Numbered from the stretch's first letter, positions 7,661 to 16,204 are shown. The stretch: 37,825 nucleotides of DNA from Rikenellaceae bacterium (GCA_015059685.1 SUZW01000018.1:1-37825), one strand, 5' to 3'. Made by a program: numbers and translations. The notes: generated from the sequence alone by a model not told the origin.

Positions 7661-7692
7661 CAAATTTATATCCCTCGAAAAAGGTGTGCAAA
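7661..7692 (-). promoter_or_regulatory. guaB promoter
   Basis: On the minus strand TTTG (7689-7692) is followed after 20 bases by TAAATTTG (7661-7668). This matches the Bacteroidota -33/-7 promoter with standard spacing, and predicts a leader of about 15 bases before the guaB ATG at 7638. Confidence 0.6.
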
Positions 7693-7699
7693 CCTTACA

Positions 7700-7741
7700 A
7701 AAAAGGCGCAGTGCAAAGGTAAAAAAAAGGCGCAGTGCAAA
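7700..7741. repeat. 18-base direct repeat duplicating the terminator 3' arm
   Basis: AAAAAGGCGCAGTGCAAA occurs at 7700-7717 and 7724-7741, a period of 24. The right copy is the 3' arm plus U tract of the terminator. The left copy is a second potential 3' arm, also followed by a T run on the minus strand. Confidence 0.75.
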
Positions 7742-7753
7742 CCGCACTACGCC
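7721..7753 (-). terminator. Intrinsic terminator upstream of guaB
   Basis: On the minus strand a 10-bp hairpin (7744-7753 with 7729-7738, one G-U pair, loop 7739-7743) is followed directly by eight T (7728-7721). This is the clearest intrinsic terminator in the window. It ends either the upstream cdaA-HAD transcript or the small RNA called at 7721-7847. Confidence 0.85.
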
Positions 7754-7847
7754 TCTATATCGCACACTCTCCCACACTTTGCGACCCCGACTGCTGCGGA
7801 GTCAATAACGCAATTTTGTGGTATCGTAATCTCATCTTCTCGAAACT
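7721..7847 (-). ncRNA. Candidate structured small RNA or leader RNA between the HAD gene and guaB
   Basis: A -7 element TACCTTTG (7853-7860, minus) is followed by about 125 bases without a coding frame and then by the intrinsic terminator. The transcript can form one nested hairpin. CCACA (7817-7821) pairs with 7772-7776. Next, UUGC (7810-7813) pairs with 7779-7782. A six-base bulge follows, then a 7-bp stem (7797-7803 with 7783-7789) closing the loop CAGCAGU. The order promoter, structured element, terminator, guaB fits either a free small RNA or an attenuating leader of guaB. It does not match the purine riboswitch core as I know it, nor the SRP RNA loop. No family assigned. Confidence 0.42.
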
Positions 7848-7852
7848 TTTGG

Positions 7853-7860
7853 CAAAGGTA
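7853..7860 (-). promoter_or_regulatory. Candidate -7 element for the structured RNA
   Basis: TACCTTTG on the minus strand fits TAnnTTTG. It lies between the HAD stop codon and the structured region. The -33 element is not at the usual distance. Confidence 0.4.
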
Positions 7861-7902
7861 CAATTTTTTTTTGAAAAGCTCACCTTGCAACGCACTTTTT
7901 TT

Positions 7903-8508
7903 TTATAAAGTTTTTATCAGCTCCCTCAATCTGCGGCAACTCCCCTCGGCATCATTGCGGTCGAAGTGCATCGTCGCAAGGCCGACCTCTTCGGCTGCAT
8001 CGGTGTTATCTTTACGGTCATCGACAAAGATTGTTTCGGAGGCCTCCAATCCGCAGTGCGACAAGAGATACTCGTATATTCTCCTATCGGGCTTACCCAA
8101 GCCTATCTCACACGAGACAACTTGGTCGTCGAAATATTCAAAGACGGGAAACTTTCGCAAAAAGGCGATATACTCCTTCGACATATTAGACAGCACATAG
8201 AGTTTGTAGCCCTGCTCCTTGAGCTCCTTGATAAGCTCTGCCGTAGGTGCAATGACCTCTTGATACTCTATGGCCAGCTGCATATACTCTCGTGCCGTGG
8301 CGACATCGCAACCACGATACTCGGCCAATGCCGTAGCTACATCCGCCTCCTCCATAACACCGAGGTCGTAGTCGGTCCAAAACTGCGGTATGCCCTGCAT
8401 GTGCGACTTGAACACGAAGTTGAAAAACTCGTCGAGGTATTTCGGAAAGCGTTGCGGATTTCGGGCAACGACCACACCTGCCAAGTCGAATACTACACTC
8501 TTAATCAT
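7903..8508 (-). CDS. HAD-superfamily hydrolase (YihX-like)
   Basis: Cytoplasmic phosphatase of the haloacid dehalogenase superfamily, 201 residues. The start MIKSVVFDLAGVVV at 8508 places the nucleophile Asp about eight residues from the N-terminus; 39 further upstream codons are open but lie inside the cdaA 3' end and look non-coding. Other motifs seen are YVLSNMSKEY (motif II), GLGKPDRRIYEYLL (motif III lysine) and FVDDRKDNTDAAEEVG (motif IV acids). The motif I form FDLAGV, without the second Asp, is like YihX/epoxide-hydrolase-type HADs that act on small sugar phosphates. It lies 10 bases after the cdaA stop, so it is cotranscribed. Substrate unknown. Confidence 0.85.
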   Translation of the reverse strand: MIKSVVFDLAGVVVARNPQRFPKYLDEFFNFVFKSHMQGIPQFWTDYDLGVMEEADVATALAEYRGCDVATAREYMQLAIEYQEVIAPTAELIKELKEQGYKLYVLSNMSKEYIAFLRKFPVFEYFDDQVVSCEIGLGKPDRRIYEYLLSHCGLEASETIFVDDRKDNTDAAEEVGLATMHFDRNDAEGSCRRLRELIKTL

Positions 8509-8518
8509 ACCGCTACGC

Positions 8519-9337
8519 CTATTTATCTGCCGTTGTCGTCTCTCCCATGTCGGAGTTCGCTGCTGCATCACGCTCATTCTCACCGAGCGCCTCTTTGAGT
8601 GCAGCTCCGAGCTGCTGTGGCTCAATCTTCGACTTTACGACACCGCCCTTGACGATGCTTATCTTACCCGTCTCCTCCGACACGACCAGCACCACGGCAT
8701 CGGTCATCTCACTCACGCCTATTGCGGCACGGTGGCGTGTGCCATAGCTCTTTGGCACATTACTCTGCGTAACGGGAAGGATACACTTTGCCGCCACGAT
8801 ACGGTTGTTGTCGATAACGATGGCTCCATCGTGAAGCGGTGAGTTCTTGAAGAAGAGGTTTTTGATTAGCGACTTGGTGATGGTTGCATCGAGAGGTATG
8901 CCACCCTCGATAACAAACTGCAAGTCATCCTTGCGACGAAAGACTATCAGCGCACCCACCTTCTCCTCGCTCATATCTATACAGGCCGAAACCACAGGCG
9001 AGGTATTTGTCACCGAGTGCTTGCGGTTCGAGAAGAAGCGTGTTATAAAGTCAAACTCCTTCTGTCGCATACCTATAGTGAGCAGAAAACGACGCAACTC
9101 GGGTTGGAAAATCACGAGCAGGGCGATGACACCCACACTGATAATCTGTCCGAGGATGGTCGAGAGCAGCTCCATATTGAGCGCACGCACTATGACCCAG
9201 GTAAAATAGACTACGACGATACCCACCAAGATATATGGCGCATTTGTGCCACGCATGGCGCGATAGAGCACAAAGAGCAGTAATGCTACCAGCAGAATAT
9301 CGAAAAAATCTATCAGAGTAAATGGTATAAAGCCCAT
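8519..9337 (-). CDS. cdaA: Diadenylate cyclase CdaA (c-di-AMP synthase)
   Basis: Makes cyclic di-AMP from two ATP at the inner membrane. The messenger controls potassium and osmotic balance and envelope homeostasis. The 272 residues show three N-terminal membrane segments (about 8-75), a short coiled part, and the DisA_N cyclase domain with the two catalytic motifs: DGAIVIDNNRIVAA near residue 168 and the RHRAA motif (GTRHRAAIGVSE) near residue 200. Length and layout match CdaA rather than DisA. It sits between an OmpH-like lipoprotein gene and a HAD gene on the same strand with gaps of 25 and 10 bases, so an operon is likely. Confidence 0.94.
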   Translation of the reverse strand: MGFIPFTLIDFFDILLVALLLFVLYRAMRGTNAPYILVGIVVVYFTWVIVRALNMELLSTILGQIISVGVIALLVIFQPELRRFLLTIGMRQKEFDFITRFFSNRKHSVTNTSPVVSACIDMSEEKVGALIVFRRKDDLQFVIEGGIPLDATITKSLIKNLFFKNSPLHDGAIVIDNNRIVAAKCILPVTQSNVPKSYGTRHRAAIGVSEMTDAVVLVVSEETGKISIVKGGVVKSKIEPQQLGAALKEALGENERDAAANSDMGETTTADK

Positions 9338-9362
9338 AGTACTGCACCCTAAAAAAACTACA

Positions 9363-9938
9363 CTACTTCTTTGCCTTCTCCGCCTTGTAGAGCTCGTTTA
9401 CCTTGGCGAGAACCTGCTCGGAGATGTTGAGCGACTCCTCGGCATCGAGAAGTGCCGAAGCCTGAACTATCATCTTGAACTTCTTGTCGGCATTTATCTC
9501 CTGCACGGCACGCATCAAGAGGTCGTTCATACGGTTTTGGAAGACGATGCTCTCCTCCTCCAACTCCTTGCCCTCCTTCTGTGCTGCGGTCTGCATCGAA
9601 GCGGCACGCTTCTGCAGCTCCTGCTCCTTCTCCTGGGCGTTGCGGGTTGTAATCAACCCCTTCTGGTACTTCTCGGCAAGCTGCTGAATTTCGTTCTGCA
9701 GGCTCTGCTCCTTCTTTGCCCACTTCTGCTGTGTCTTCTCGGTCTTGTCACGCAAAGCGATACCCTCGGTCTTGAAAATCTCGCTCTCGGCCAACACATA
9801 ATCTACATTTACATAGGCCAAGTCGCCCTCGGTAACACTCTCTACGGCAGTCTGCTCGGTTGCATCTGCCTTCTGTTTGTTCTCCTTACAGCCCACAAGC
9901 GCCAAAAAGGCGAGTGCTGCAACAAAAATCTTTCTCAT
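9363..9938 (-). CDS. OmpH/Skp-like periplasmic lipoprotein
   Basis: A 191-residue protein with a lipoprotein signal (MRKIFVAALAFLALVGC, lipid-modified Cys17). A beta strand region (DLAYVNVDYVLAESEIF) matches the start of OmpH/Skp domains. A long charged coiled coil follows (about 60-150, with KRAASMQTAAQKEGKELEEE). A closing strand (FKMIVQASALLDAEESLNIS) resembles the usual Skp ending. The family chaperones outer-membrane proteins in the periplasm. Lipid attachment differs from classical soluble Skp but fits many Bacteroidota paralogues. It has its own TACCTTTG element and leads into cdaA. Confidence 0.82.
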   Translation of the reverse strand: MRKIFVAALAFLALVGCKENKQKADATEQTAVESVTEGDLAYVNVDYVLAESEIFKTEGIALRDKTEKTQQKWAKKEQSLQNEIQQLAEKYQKGLITTRNAQEKEQELQKRAASMQTAAQKEGKELEEESIVFQNRMNDLLMRAVQEINADKKFKMIVQASALLDAEESLNISEQVLAKVNELYKAEKAKK

Positions 9939-9985
9939 AATTATATTTTATACCTTATATATGTTTTACACTGTTTATATTTGCA

Positions 9986-9993
9986 CAAAGGTA
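9986..9993 (-). promoter_or_regulatory. Candidate -7 element of the OmpH-like/cdaA/HAD unit
   Basis: TACCTTTG on the minus strand, 47 bases before the ATG at 9938. Confidence 0.45.
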
Positions 9994-10015
9994 GTGTTTT
10001 TTTGGAAAAGAGTCG

Positions 10016-11113
10016 CTACTTTATGCCATATTTTTTGAGTATCTTCTTAACCTTTGGCAGAGCCACCTTGAGAGTACGCTGCACACCGAGGTCGTTCGGA
10101 TGCGTACCATCGACCGTTCCCTCGTGGTCCTCACCCACATATATTCCCGGGTTCACGAAATATACATCTTTGAACTCCTTGCATATCTTTGCCATATACC
10201 TCTCTGCAGCCTCACGCTGACCCTCGTTGCGCTCTTTAGCCAAGAGGCTGAAGTGCGACACATCTCGTTTCAGGGTCTGCAAAAATATCATCGGCTTGCC
10301 CGGGTGAGCCGCAGTGATACGCTTCACAAAGTTGTACAGACGCTCCTCAATCTGCTTTGCCGACGAATTGGAGAAGGTGTCGAATACAAAGGCATCGGCC
10401 TTGCTGTCGCAGACGATATCGGCGAAGTAGTCGTTGAGTTTGCACATACCACTCAAACCTATATTCGGAGTCTCGGCATTCAAGGCTCGGCCCATGTGCG
10501 CTACATAGGAGGCTCCGGGGCGTGAGGCCGAAGCTCCATGGGTAATGCTCGAGCCGACAAACATAATCTTGTGCTTGAAAGGTGAGGCGATAGGCTCTAT
10601 CGAGGCATCCTTATCGACACCTATTTCAAGCGACGACACACCATTGAACATAGGCAGATATATCATAAACTCTCGCTCACCATCGGCCATACACTTGACG
10701 AGTGTAAATTCGTGGTTTGTGCCGTGGGATTTTGTGCGGGCAATACCTGCAAAGACCCACTCCTCGCCCTCACGAATATAGAGGTCAAGACCACTCTGGA
10801 AGGTCGGAGTCATATTGGCCTTCAGGTTGTTGCTGGTAGTGGTCCAGCGGGCGTGTATGGCGTTGCTGTTCGAGCGAAAAACAACGGCCAAACCCGTGCT
10901 ATACGAGAGGTACTCTTTGGCACCTTTCGGTGCATCGTACTTCGAGGCATCGATACGGCAGAATGGCAGCCCATCCTCCTGTGCCTTGTTGATAATGGTC
11001 AAGGTCTTGGCATCGACATATTTGCGATTATCCTTGGATGCAGCATAGATTGGTTGTGCGCTAAACATCGCAACCACAAGAATTAAAATAATTTTCTTGA
11101 AAATGCTTTTCAT
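10016..11113 (-). CDS. Secreted SGNH/GDSL hydrolase (GxDLY plus Lipase_GDSL_3 type)
   Basis: Exported esterase, 365 residues from the ATG at 11113, which begins a clear signal peptide (MKSIFKKIILILVVAMFSAQPIYA). The open frame 17 codons further upstream overlaps the promoter and is rejected. The N-terminal beta domain carries the family motif GLDLYIREGEEWVFAG near residue 122. The hydrolase domain has the nucleophile block GSSITHG near residue 188 and the Asp-His block DGTHPND near residue 336. Relatives act as deacetylases or esterases on decorated glycans or other acylated compounds. It is transcribed away from the hydrolase/M14 pair, from a shared promoter region. Confidence 0.85.
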   Translation of the reverse strand: MKSIFKKIILILVVAMFSAQPIYAASKDNRKYVDAKTLTIINKAQEDGLPFCRIDASKYDAPKGAKEYLSYSTGLAVVFRSNSNAIHARWTTTSNNLKANMTPTFQSGLDLYIREGEEWVFAGIARTKSHGTNHEFTLVKCMADGEREFMIYLPMFNGVSSLEIGVDKDASIEPIASPFKHKIMFVGSSITHGASASRPGASYVAHMGRALNAETPNIGLSGMCKLNDYFADIVCDSKADAFVFDTFSNSSAKQIEERLYNFVKRITAAHPGKPMIFLQTLKRDVSHFSLLAKERNEGQREAAERYMAKICKEFKDVYFVNPGIYVGEDHEGTVDGTHPNDLGVQRTLKVALPKVKKILKKYGIK

Positions 11114-11135
11114 AGTAGATAGTTTTTTAGTTATG

Positions 11136-11143
11136 CAAAGATA
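11136..11143 (-). promoter_or_regulatory. Candidate -7 element of the SGNH hydrolase gene
   Basis: TATCTTTG on the minus strand, 22 bases before the ATG at 11113. Confidence 0.45.
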
Positions 11144-11207
11144 GTGAAATTTGTTTGATTGCACCCAAAAATTTGAGATTGTATTTAATTATTTCGAAAA
11201 GTTTTGC

Positions 11208-11215
11208 TACTTTTG
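11208..11215 (+). promoter_or_regulatory. Candidate -7 element of the lipoprotein hydrolase/M14 pair
   Basis: TACTTTTG fits TAnnTTTG and lies 45 bases before the ATG at 11261, in the divergent intergenic region. Confidence 0.45.
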
Positions 11216-11260
11216 TAGGAGATAAACACGCTATATTCAAACTAAATCATCTATCCAATC

Positions 11261-12229
11261 ATGAAAAAGAGTAATTTTATCTTCAGAGTTTGTGCCTCGA
11301 TTGCACTGTTGTGCTCTCTTGTAAGTTGCACCCAAAAGGCTGAGCCTACAGCCTCAATCTTCCCTCTCGAGGGTGTTGAGCCCGCAGTTTACTACACTGC
11401 CCCTACCCCACTGGCCGACGGCTTTGATGGTGAGCTTGCTATCATTATGTTGCAGGGCTGGCACGGTGGCGTACAGGTGCTGCCCGAGTATCTTGCGTTG
11501 CAAAAATCTATAAGCGAGGCCTATGTTATATCGCCTATGTACCCTCGTACCGAGATGACCGAAGCGTATAACATCGAGCCTGATGGTCGAGCTATATGGA
11601 ACGAGTCGTGGAACCCGCAGGACCTCTCCAAGCCTGGTACGCCTAACGACGACTGGCGTGGCGGTGGCGACGCTAACGGCACCGAGTTGAGCTCGTTCGA
11701 TATTATTGACCTGCTCTTTGCGAAGCTCTCGGATAAGGCTCTCTTCCCCAATCTGAAGCGTATCGCCTTGGTCGGTTTCTCGGCAGGTGGTCAATTCGTG
11801 GGCCGCTATGTTGCCGTAGGCAAGGGCGAGGTGCGTGAGGGCATCGAGCTAATCTATGCCGCTATGGCCCCTTCGACCTTCCTCACGCTCGACGAGGAGG
11901 ATACTTGGCACTATGGTCTCAATAACCGCCCTCGCTATAGTCGCGACTTGACCCCCGAGCAGATTTTGAATAATCTCCGTACTCGTCGTTGTCTTCACGG
12001 TTGCGGAGCGTTGGATACTTTGAGTGAGAGTCTCGACCAGACACCATGTGCTATGAAGCAGGGCGAAAATCGTTACATCCGCTTCCAGAACTTCCAAAAC
12101 ACCGTAAATGCAGACCCCGAGTGGAGTAAGTCGGTGGTATTCTATACCTTCGAGAACATAGGCCACAAGGCTTCAAAGGCATACGCCGACCCATTCTTTG
12201 CAAATTACATCAGAGAAGGACTAAAATAG
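11261..12229 (+). CDS. Alpha/beta-hydrolase lipoprotein
   Basis: A 322-residue exported lipoprotein (signal FRVCASIALLCSLVSC, lipidated Cys about 23). The fold is suggested by an early strand LAIIMLQGWHGGVQ (oxyanion region) and the nucleophile elbow ALVGFSAGGQF with Ser near residue 173. The C-terminal ENIGHKASKAYADPFF supplies a His suited to complete the triad. Several motifs (NDDWRGGGDANGTELSSFDII) are distinctive but I cannot place it in a named family. It is followed after six bases by an exported M14 peptidase, so the two products probably act together outside the cytoplasm on peptides or esters. Confidence 0.75.
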   Translation: MKKSNFIFRVCASIALLCSLVSCTQKAEPTASIFPLEGVEPAVYYTAPTPLADGFDGELAIIMLQGWHGGVQVLPEYLALQKSISEAYVISPMYPRTEMTEAYNIEPDGRAIWNESWNPQDLSKPGTPNDDWRGGGDANGTELSSFDIIDLLFAKLSDKALFPNLKRIALVGFSAGGQFVGRYVAVGKGEVREGIELIYAAMAPSTFLTLDEEDTWHYGLNNRPRYSRDLTPEQILNNLRTRRCLHGCGALDTLSESLDQTPCAMKQGENRYIRFQNFQNTVNADPEWSKSVVFYTFENIGHKASKAYADPFFANYIREGLK

Positions 12230-12235
12230 AAGGCA

Positions 12236-14779
12236 ATGACAAAGTTAGTAAAGAAAACTATTGCGTTGCTCGCTTTGGGTGCCATATCATTTGGAGGTGT
12301 GGCACAGCCAAACTTTGTGAGCTGCGAGTATGATTTGAGCTATTTTTTGCCTCACACCATACAACTTAACAGAGCAGATGTCACCCTCGCAGGCAACTAC
12401 AATAGTGCTATACCGACACCAAAGCAGGTGCTTGGCTTTGAGCTTGGTGAGCAGTATTGCGATTGGGGCGATGTATTGCGCTACATCAACGCTGTAGATG
12501 CGGCATCGGAGCGTATCTCGGTACGAGAGATTGGTCGCACACACGAGCGTCGCTCGATGGTCGAGGTTACGATAACTTCACCCGCAAATCACGCCAATAT
12601 CGAGCGTATCAAGGCCGACCATCTGCGCCTGACCGATGCAGCACTCTCGGCCGACTTGGACATTAAGAGTATGCCGCTTGTGGCCGATATAACCTGCTCG
12701 ATACACGGCAACGAGGTGTCGGGTGTTCACTCGGCACTGGTGATGCTCTATATGTTCGCAGCCTCGGAGGATGAGGCCGTGAAGCAGATGCTGGATAATA
12801 TGGTATTGCTGCTTGTTCCCGGCTCGAACCCCGATGGTATCAACCGCTTTGCTTCATGGTCAAACTCCGCCTCGGGCGAACTCCTCGTATGCGACAACAA
12901 GGCCTACGAGCATAATGAGCCGTGGCCTGCGAGCCGCACAAATCACTACTTGGCAGACCTCAACCGCGACCTGCTGATGTGTCGCCACCCCGAGGGTCGT
13001 GCCGTGGTGGGTCACTACCTCAATTGGCATCCAAACCTTGTGCTCGACCTGCACGAACAGCGTCGTGGTATGTTCTTCCACAGCCCGGGCCACCCTTTGC
13101 GTGTTCATCCTTATGTGACCGACGAAAACCAGTCGCTCACAGGCGAGATCGGAGCCTATGTAACAAAAGCTCTCGAGCCTCTTGGTGCCGACCCTTACAG
13201 CAAGTGTGATTTCGACGATTTATACATAGGTAAGGGCGCAGCCTACGGAGATGTGCAGGGCTCGGTGTGTCTATTGTACGAACATCCGAACACACGAACA
13301 CACATCTTCACCTATAAAGACAAGGTGCGCACCTTCACAGAGTCTATTCGCAGCCAAGCCAACGCTGCCGTGGCAGGTCTATGTGCAGGCTTGGATATTC
13401 GAGAAAAGCTGCTGGCCTACCAGCGCGACTTCTACCGCAAGTCGGCCGCTGCAGCCGAGGAGAGTGCCGTGCAGGGCTTTATCTTTAGTGCCGATGGCGA
13501 CGATGCCCGTGCCTTCCACCTCCTCGAAAACCTTGCAACACACCAAATCGAGGTATATCATTTGGCAAAAGATACACAGGTCGGAAAGGTCGCATTTGCA
13601 GCCGAGAACTCCTATATCATACCGCTGAAGCAGAAGTACTATTATAAGGTGAAGGCCATGTGGGAGCGTTTGGCTATCTCGGACTACAAGGATGACCGTT
13701 TCTATGACATCTCGACTTGGACATATCCTCTCGCCTACAATGTTACGCATGCCGAGCTAAACTCCACCGACGGGTTCCTCGGCCAGCAAGCCAAGGTTCA
13801 ATTCCCTCAAGGTTGCGTTGTAGGAGGCAAGAGCGACAAGGCCTATATTATAGATGCCACAGCACTCTATTCGCACAACATCTTCCGTGCATTGCTGAAG
13901 GCCGGCATCAAAGTCGATATCGCCACCGAGCCATTCAAGGCCGCAGGCGAGAAGATGGGTTACGGCTGCGGTGTAGTCGAGGTCGAGGGCCAGCCATTAG
14001 ATAGCGATGCGCTCTACGCTCTGCTCGAAAAGGCCGTCACCGAGAACGGTGTGAGGGTCTATGCCGACAACAAGTTCAAGGGCGAGAAGGTTGAGACGAA
14101 AGCGGCTCGTATGCCGAAGGTTGCTCTTGCCGTGGGCAATGGTGTAGATACTCACAATGTGGGCGAGATATGGCAGATGCTCGAGCAGCAGTTCGGCATT
14201 GCGCCCGTGCGTTTTAGACTCGACACATTCGATGGTAAGTGGCTATCGAACTACAACACTGTCATCGTATCGAAGGCTACCCTATCGAACGAACACAAGG
14301 CGTTGGCTGACCTTCGTAAGTGGGTAGAAGAGGGCGGAACACTTATCACGATAGGTGAGGCCTACCGCCTATCCAATAGGGCACAACTCACCACCGTCAA
14401 GAAGGTCGTTGCCGACAACGAGGAGGCGAAGGGTAAGATTAGCGGTGCTATACTTGCCACCACCATCGACACGACAACACCTCTGGGTTATGGCTACACG
14501 GGTGGTTTCTTGCCACTGCTTAAGACTACAAACATCGTCTATGACGAGGCGGCAACTGCGCCTACCGTTGTACCCGTGCGCTACGATGCACAACCATACT
14601 TGTCGGGATATATCAAGCAGGAGCAGCTCAATGCGATAGCCTCCACACCGGCAGCCTTTGTCGTAAAGTGTGGCGAGGGCCGTGTTATCCACTTTGCCGA
14701 CAACCTCACCTTCCGAGGCTATTGGCATGGAGCAACCAAGCTCTTTATGAACGCCATCTATTTCGGGCACCTCTACTAA
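12236..14779 (+). CDS. Exported zinc carboxypeptidase, M14 family, with large C-terminal extension
   Basis: An 847-residue secreted peptidase (signal about residues 1-23, ending GGVA). The M14 domain (about 50-390) shows the first zinc motif HGNEVSG near residue 156, the substrate region VPGSNPDGINRF, the third ligand in DLHEQR near residue 271, and a candidate catalytic Glu in LLYEHPNTR near 346. The C-terminal part (about 400-847) includes a stretch like the class I amidotransferase-fold domains that follow M14 peptidases in Bacteroidota (VALAVGNGVDTHNVGEIW to GGTLITIGEAYRLS). The protein should trim peptides in the periplasm or at the surface. It is the second gene of a pair with the hydrolase just upstream. 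Confidence 0.88.
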   Translation: MTKLVKKTIALLALGAISFGGVAQPNFVSCEYDLSYFLPHTIQLNRADVTLAGNYNSAIPTPKQVLGFELGEQYCDWGDVLRYINAVDAASERISVREIGRTHERRSMVEVTITSPANHANIERIKADHLRLTDAALSADLDIKSMPLVADITCSIHGNEVSGVHSALVMLYMFAASEDEAVKQMLDNMVLLLVPGSNPDGINRFASWSNSASGELLVCDNKAYEHNEPWPASRTNHYLADLNRDLLMCRHPEGRAVVGHYLNWHPNLVLDLHEQRRGMFFHSPGHPLRVHPYVTDENQSLTGEIGAYVTKALEPLGADPYSKCDFDDLYIGKGAAYGDVQGSVCLLYEHPNTRTHIFTYKDKVRTFTESIRSQANAAVAGLCAGLDIREKLLAYQRDFYRKSAAAAEESAVQGFIFSADGDDARAFHLLENLATHQIEVYHLAKDTQVGKVAFAAENSYIIPLKQKYYYKVKAMWERLAISDYKDDRFYDISTWTYPLAYNVTHAELNSTDGFLGQQAKVQFPQGCVVGGKSDKAYIIDATALYSHNIFRALLKAGIKVDIATEPFKAAGEKMGYGCGVVEVEGQPLDSDALYALLEKAVTENGVRVYADNKFKGEKVETKAARMPKVALAVGNGVDTHNVGEIWQMLEQQFGIAPVRFRLDTFDGKWLSNYNTVIVSKATLSNEHKALADLRKWVEEGGTLITIGEAYRLSNRAQLTTVKKVVADNEEAKGKISGAILATTIDTTTPLGYGYTGGFLPLLKTTNIVYDEAATAPTVVPVRYDAQPYLSGYIKQEQLNAIASTPAAFVVKCGEGRVIHFADNLTFRGYWHGATKLFMNAIYFGHLY

Positions 14780-14803
14780 TCGGGCAGGCAACGCCCTCTC
14801 TAA

Positions 14804-14845
14804 AGCAAGAGCCTATTCGACAGTTGTATCGAATAGGCTCTTGCT
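14804..14845. terminator. Bidirectional terminator between the M14 gene and rmuC
   Basis: A perfect 17-bp stem (14804-14820 with 14829-14845) with an 8-base loop, placed between convergent genes, with short T-rich runs on both sides. Confidence 0.8.
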
Positions 14846-14861
14846 CTATTTCGTTCCCGAG

Positions 14862-16130
14862 CTACTCCTCAATCGACTCCTCGATATTGAGTCTTTTGGC
14901 AGTCTTAAGGCCAAGAGAGCGAATACCCTCTACCTTCGAGAGAAGGTTTCCTCGACCCGTGGAGAGCTTCTTGTGCGCCTCACCATAGACCTCATTCGCC
15001 TTATCGAGGTGGCGGCCTATCTCCTCCAAGTCGCCCACGAAATTTACGAATTTGTCGTATAGCTTGCCCGTCTCCTCGGCAATCTTCAGCGCATTCTTGG
15101 TCTGCTTATCTCGTGTCCAAAGTTGATACATAAGGCGCAACACCGATATCAGATGTGTCGGGCTGATAATCACAACATGGCGATTATAAGCCTCCTCCCA
15201 CAGCCCTTTGTCGGCATTGAGAGCTGCGAGGTAAGCCCCCTCGTTTGGCACAAACATCATTACAAAATCGGCCGCATTATTTACCGACCTCGGATAATCC
15301 TTGCGGGCGAGTTCGTCGATATGCAGGCGCACGGATTGAAGATGCTGTTGGAGGTAGCTCTGCTGCTCCTCGACCGAAGCATTCACATAGTTTACATAGG
15401 CCGTAAGCGACACCTTCGAGTCTATGACGATACTCTTACCCTCGGGGAGATAGAATATAGCATCGGGGCGTAGCTGTCCGCCCTCTTCGCCCACAATCTT
15501 GGTGCCGTCGTCATTCTTGGTCGCCTGCAACACATAGTTCACGCCCTCCTCAAGGCCCGACTTGTCGAGTATCTGCTTGAGCAGCATCTCGCCCCAATCG
15601 CCCTGCGCCTTGCTGTTACCACGCAGTGCCACCGACAACTCCTTCGCCTCACGGCCGATGGTGTTGTTCAGTTCGGTGAGCTCCTTGACGCTATCACGCA
15701 GCGACTTCACCTCACTCACCTCGCCCGTATAGCAGTCGTGGATGGTCTTTTTGAGATTTTCGAGGTCACTCTTAAACGGAGTGAGTATCTCGCCAAGCTG
15801 CGTACGGTTGTTCTCGCGCATAACCTTCGACTTCTCGTCGAATATCGAAGTTGCAATCTCACGAAACACCAGCTCCGACTCACGACGCAGGTTCTTGCGC
15901 TCCTCACTCTGCTGGTGCAACTGCTCATCAAGGCGGGCATTCTCGATACGCAACGCCCCATTCTGGCTACGGCACTCCTCCACCTCACGCCTCAACGCCT
16001 CACACTCGGCACTGCGCTGCTCCAACATAGTCTCGGCAGCCACAGTACGGGTACGGGCAAAGAGGTAGGCGCACCCGGCACCCACAACAATTGCCACCAC
16101 GGCAACTACAATTACAACTGCATACTCCAT
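14862..16130 (-). CDS. rmuC: DNA recombination protein RmuC homologue
   Basis: A 422-residue protein from the ATG at 16130, which has an AGGAG eight bases upstream; 13 further codons upstream are open but less likely. An N-terminal membrane anchor (VVIVVAVVAIVVGAGCAYLF) leads into a coiled coil (about 28-110), then the RmuC domain with motifs AQGDWGEMLLKQIL, LRPDAIFYLPEGKSIVIDSKV and FMMFVPNEGAYLAAL. Those acidic and lysine residues fit a restriction-nuclease-like fold. RmuC limits inversions at short inverted repeats in E. coli; the exact reaction is not settled. It stands alone between two terminators. Confidence 0.92.
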   Translation of the reverse strand: MEYAVVIVVAVVAIVVGAGCAYLFARTRTVAAETMLEQRSAECEALRREVEECRSQNGALRIENARLDEQLHQQSEERKNLRRESELVFREIATSIFDEKSKVMRENNRTQLGEILTPFKSDLENLKKTIHDCYTGEVSEVKSLRDSVKELTELNNTIGREAKELSVALRGNSKAQGDWGEMLLKQILDKSGLEEGVNYVLQATKNDDGTKIVGEEGGQLRPDAIFYLPEGKSIVIDSKVSLTAYVNYVNASVEEQQSYLQQHLQSVRLHIDELARKDYPRSVNNAADFVMMFVPNEGAYLAALNADKGLWEEAYNRHVVIISPTHLISVLRLMYQLWTRDKQTKNALKIAEETGKLYDKFVNFVGDLEEIGRHLDKANEVYGEAHKKLSTGRGNLLSKVEGIRSLGLKTAKRLNIEESIEE

Positions 16131-16204
16131 ATCTTCTCCTTCTATTTTCTCCACAAAGTTACAAAACAATTACAAAAATGAAAACTATTTCCGCAGCAAC
16201 ACCT

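Noticed and set aside
7714..7721. TACCTTTG directly after the terminator as the guaB promoter
   Set aside because: It matches the -7 consensus, but the downstream TTTG-20-TAAATTTG pair fits the two-element promoter with standard spacing better.
7721..7850. Purine riboswitch or SRP RNA at the structured region upstream of guaB
   Set aside because: The conserved cores of those RNAs as I know them are not present, so only an unnamed structured RNA is claimed.
7861..7905. Long T runs near the HAD stop codon as a phase-variation tract
   Set aside because: They lie outside the coding body or at the stop codon and are ordinary A/T-rich intergenic sequence.
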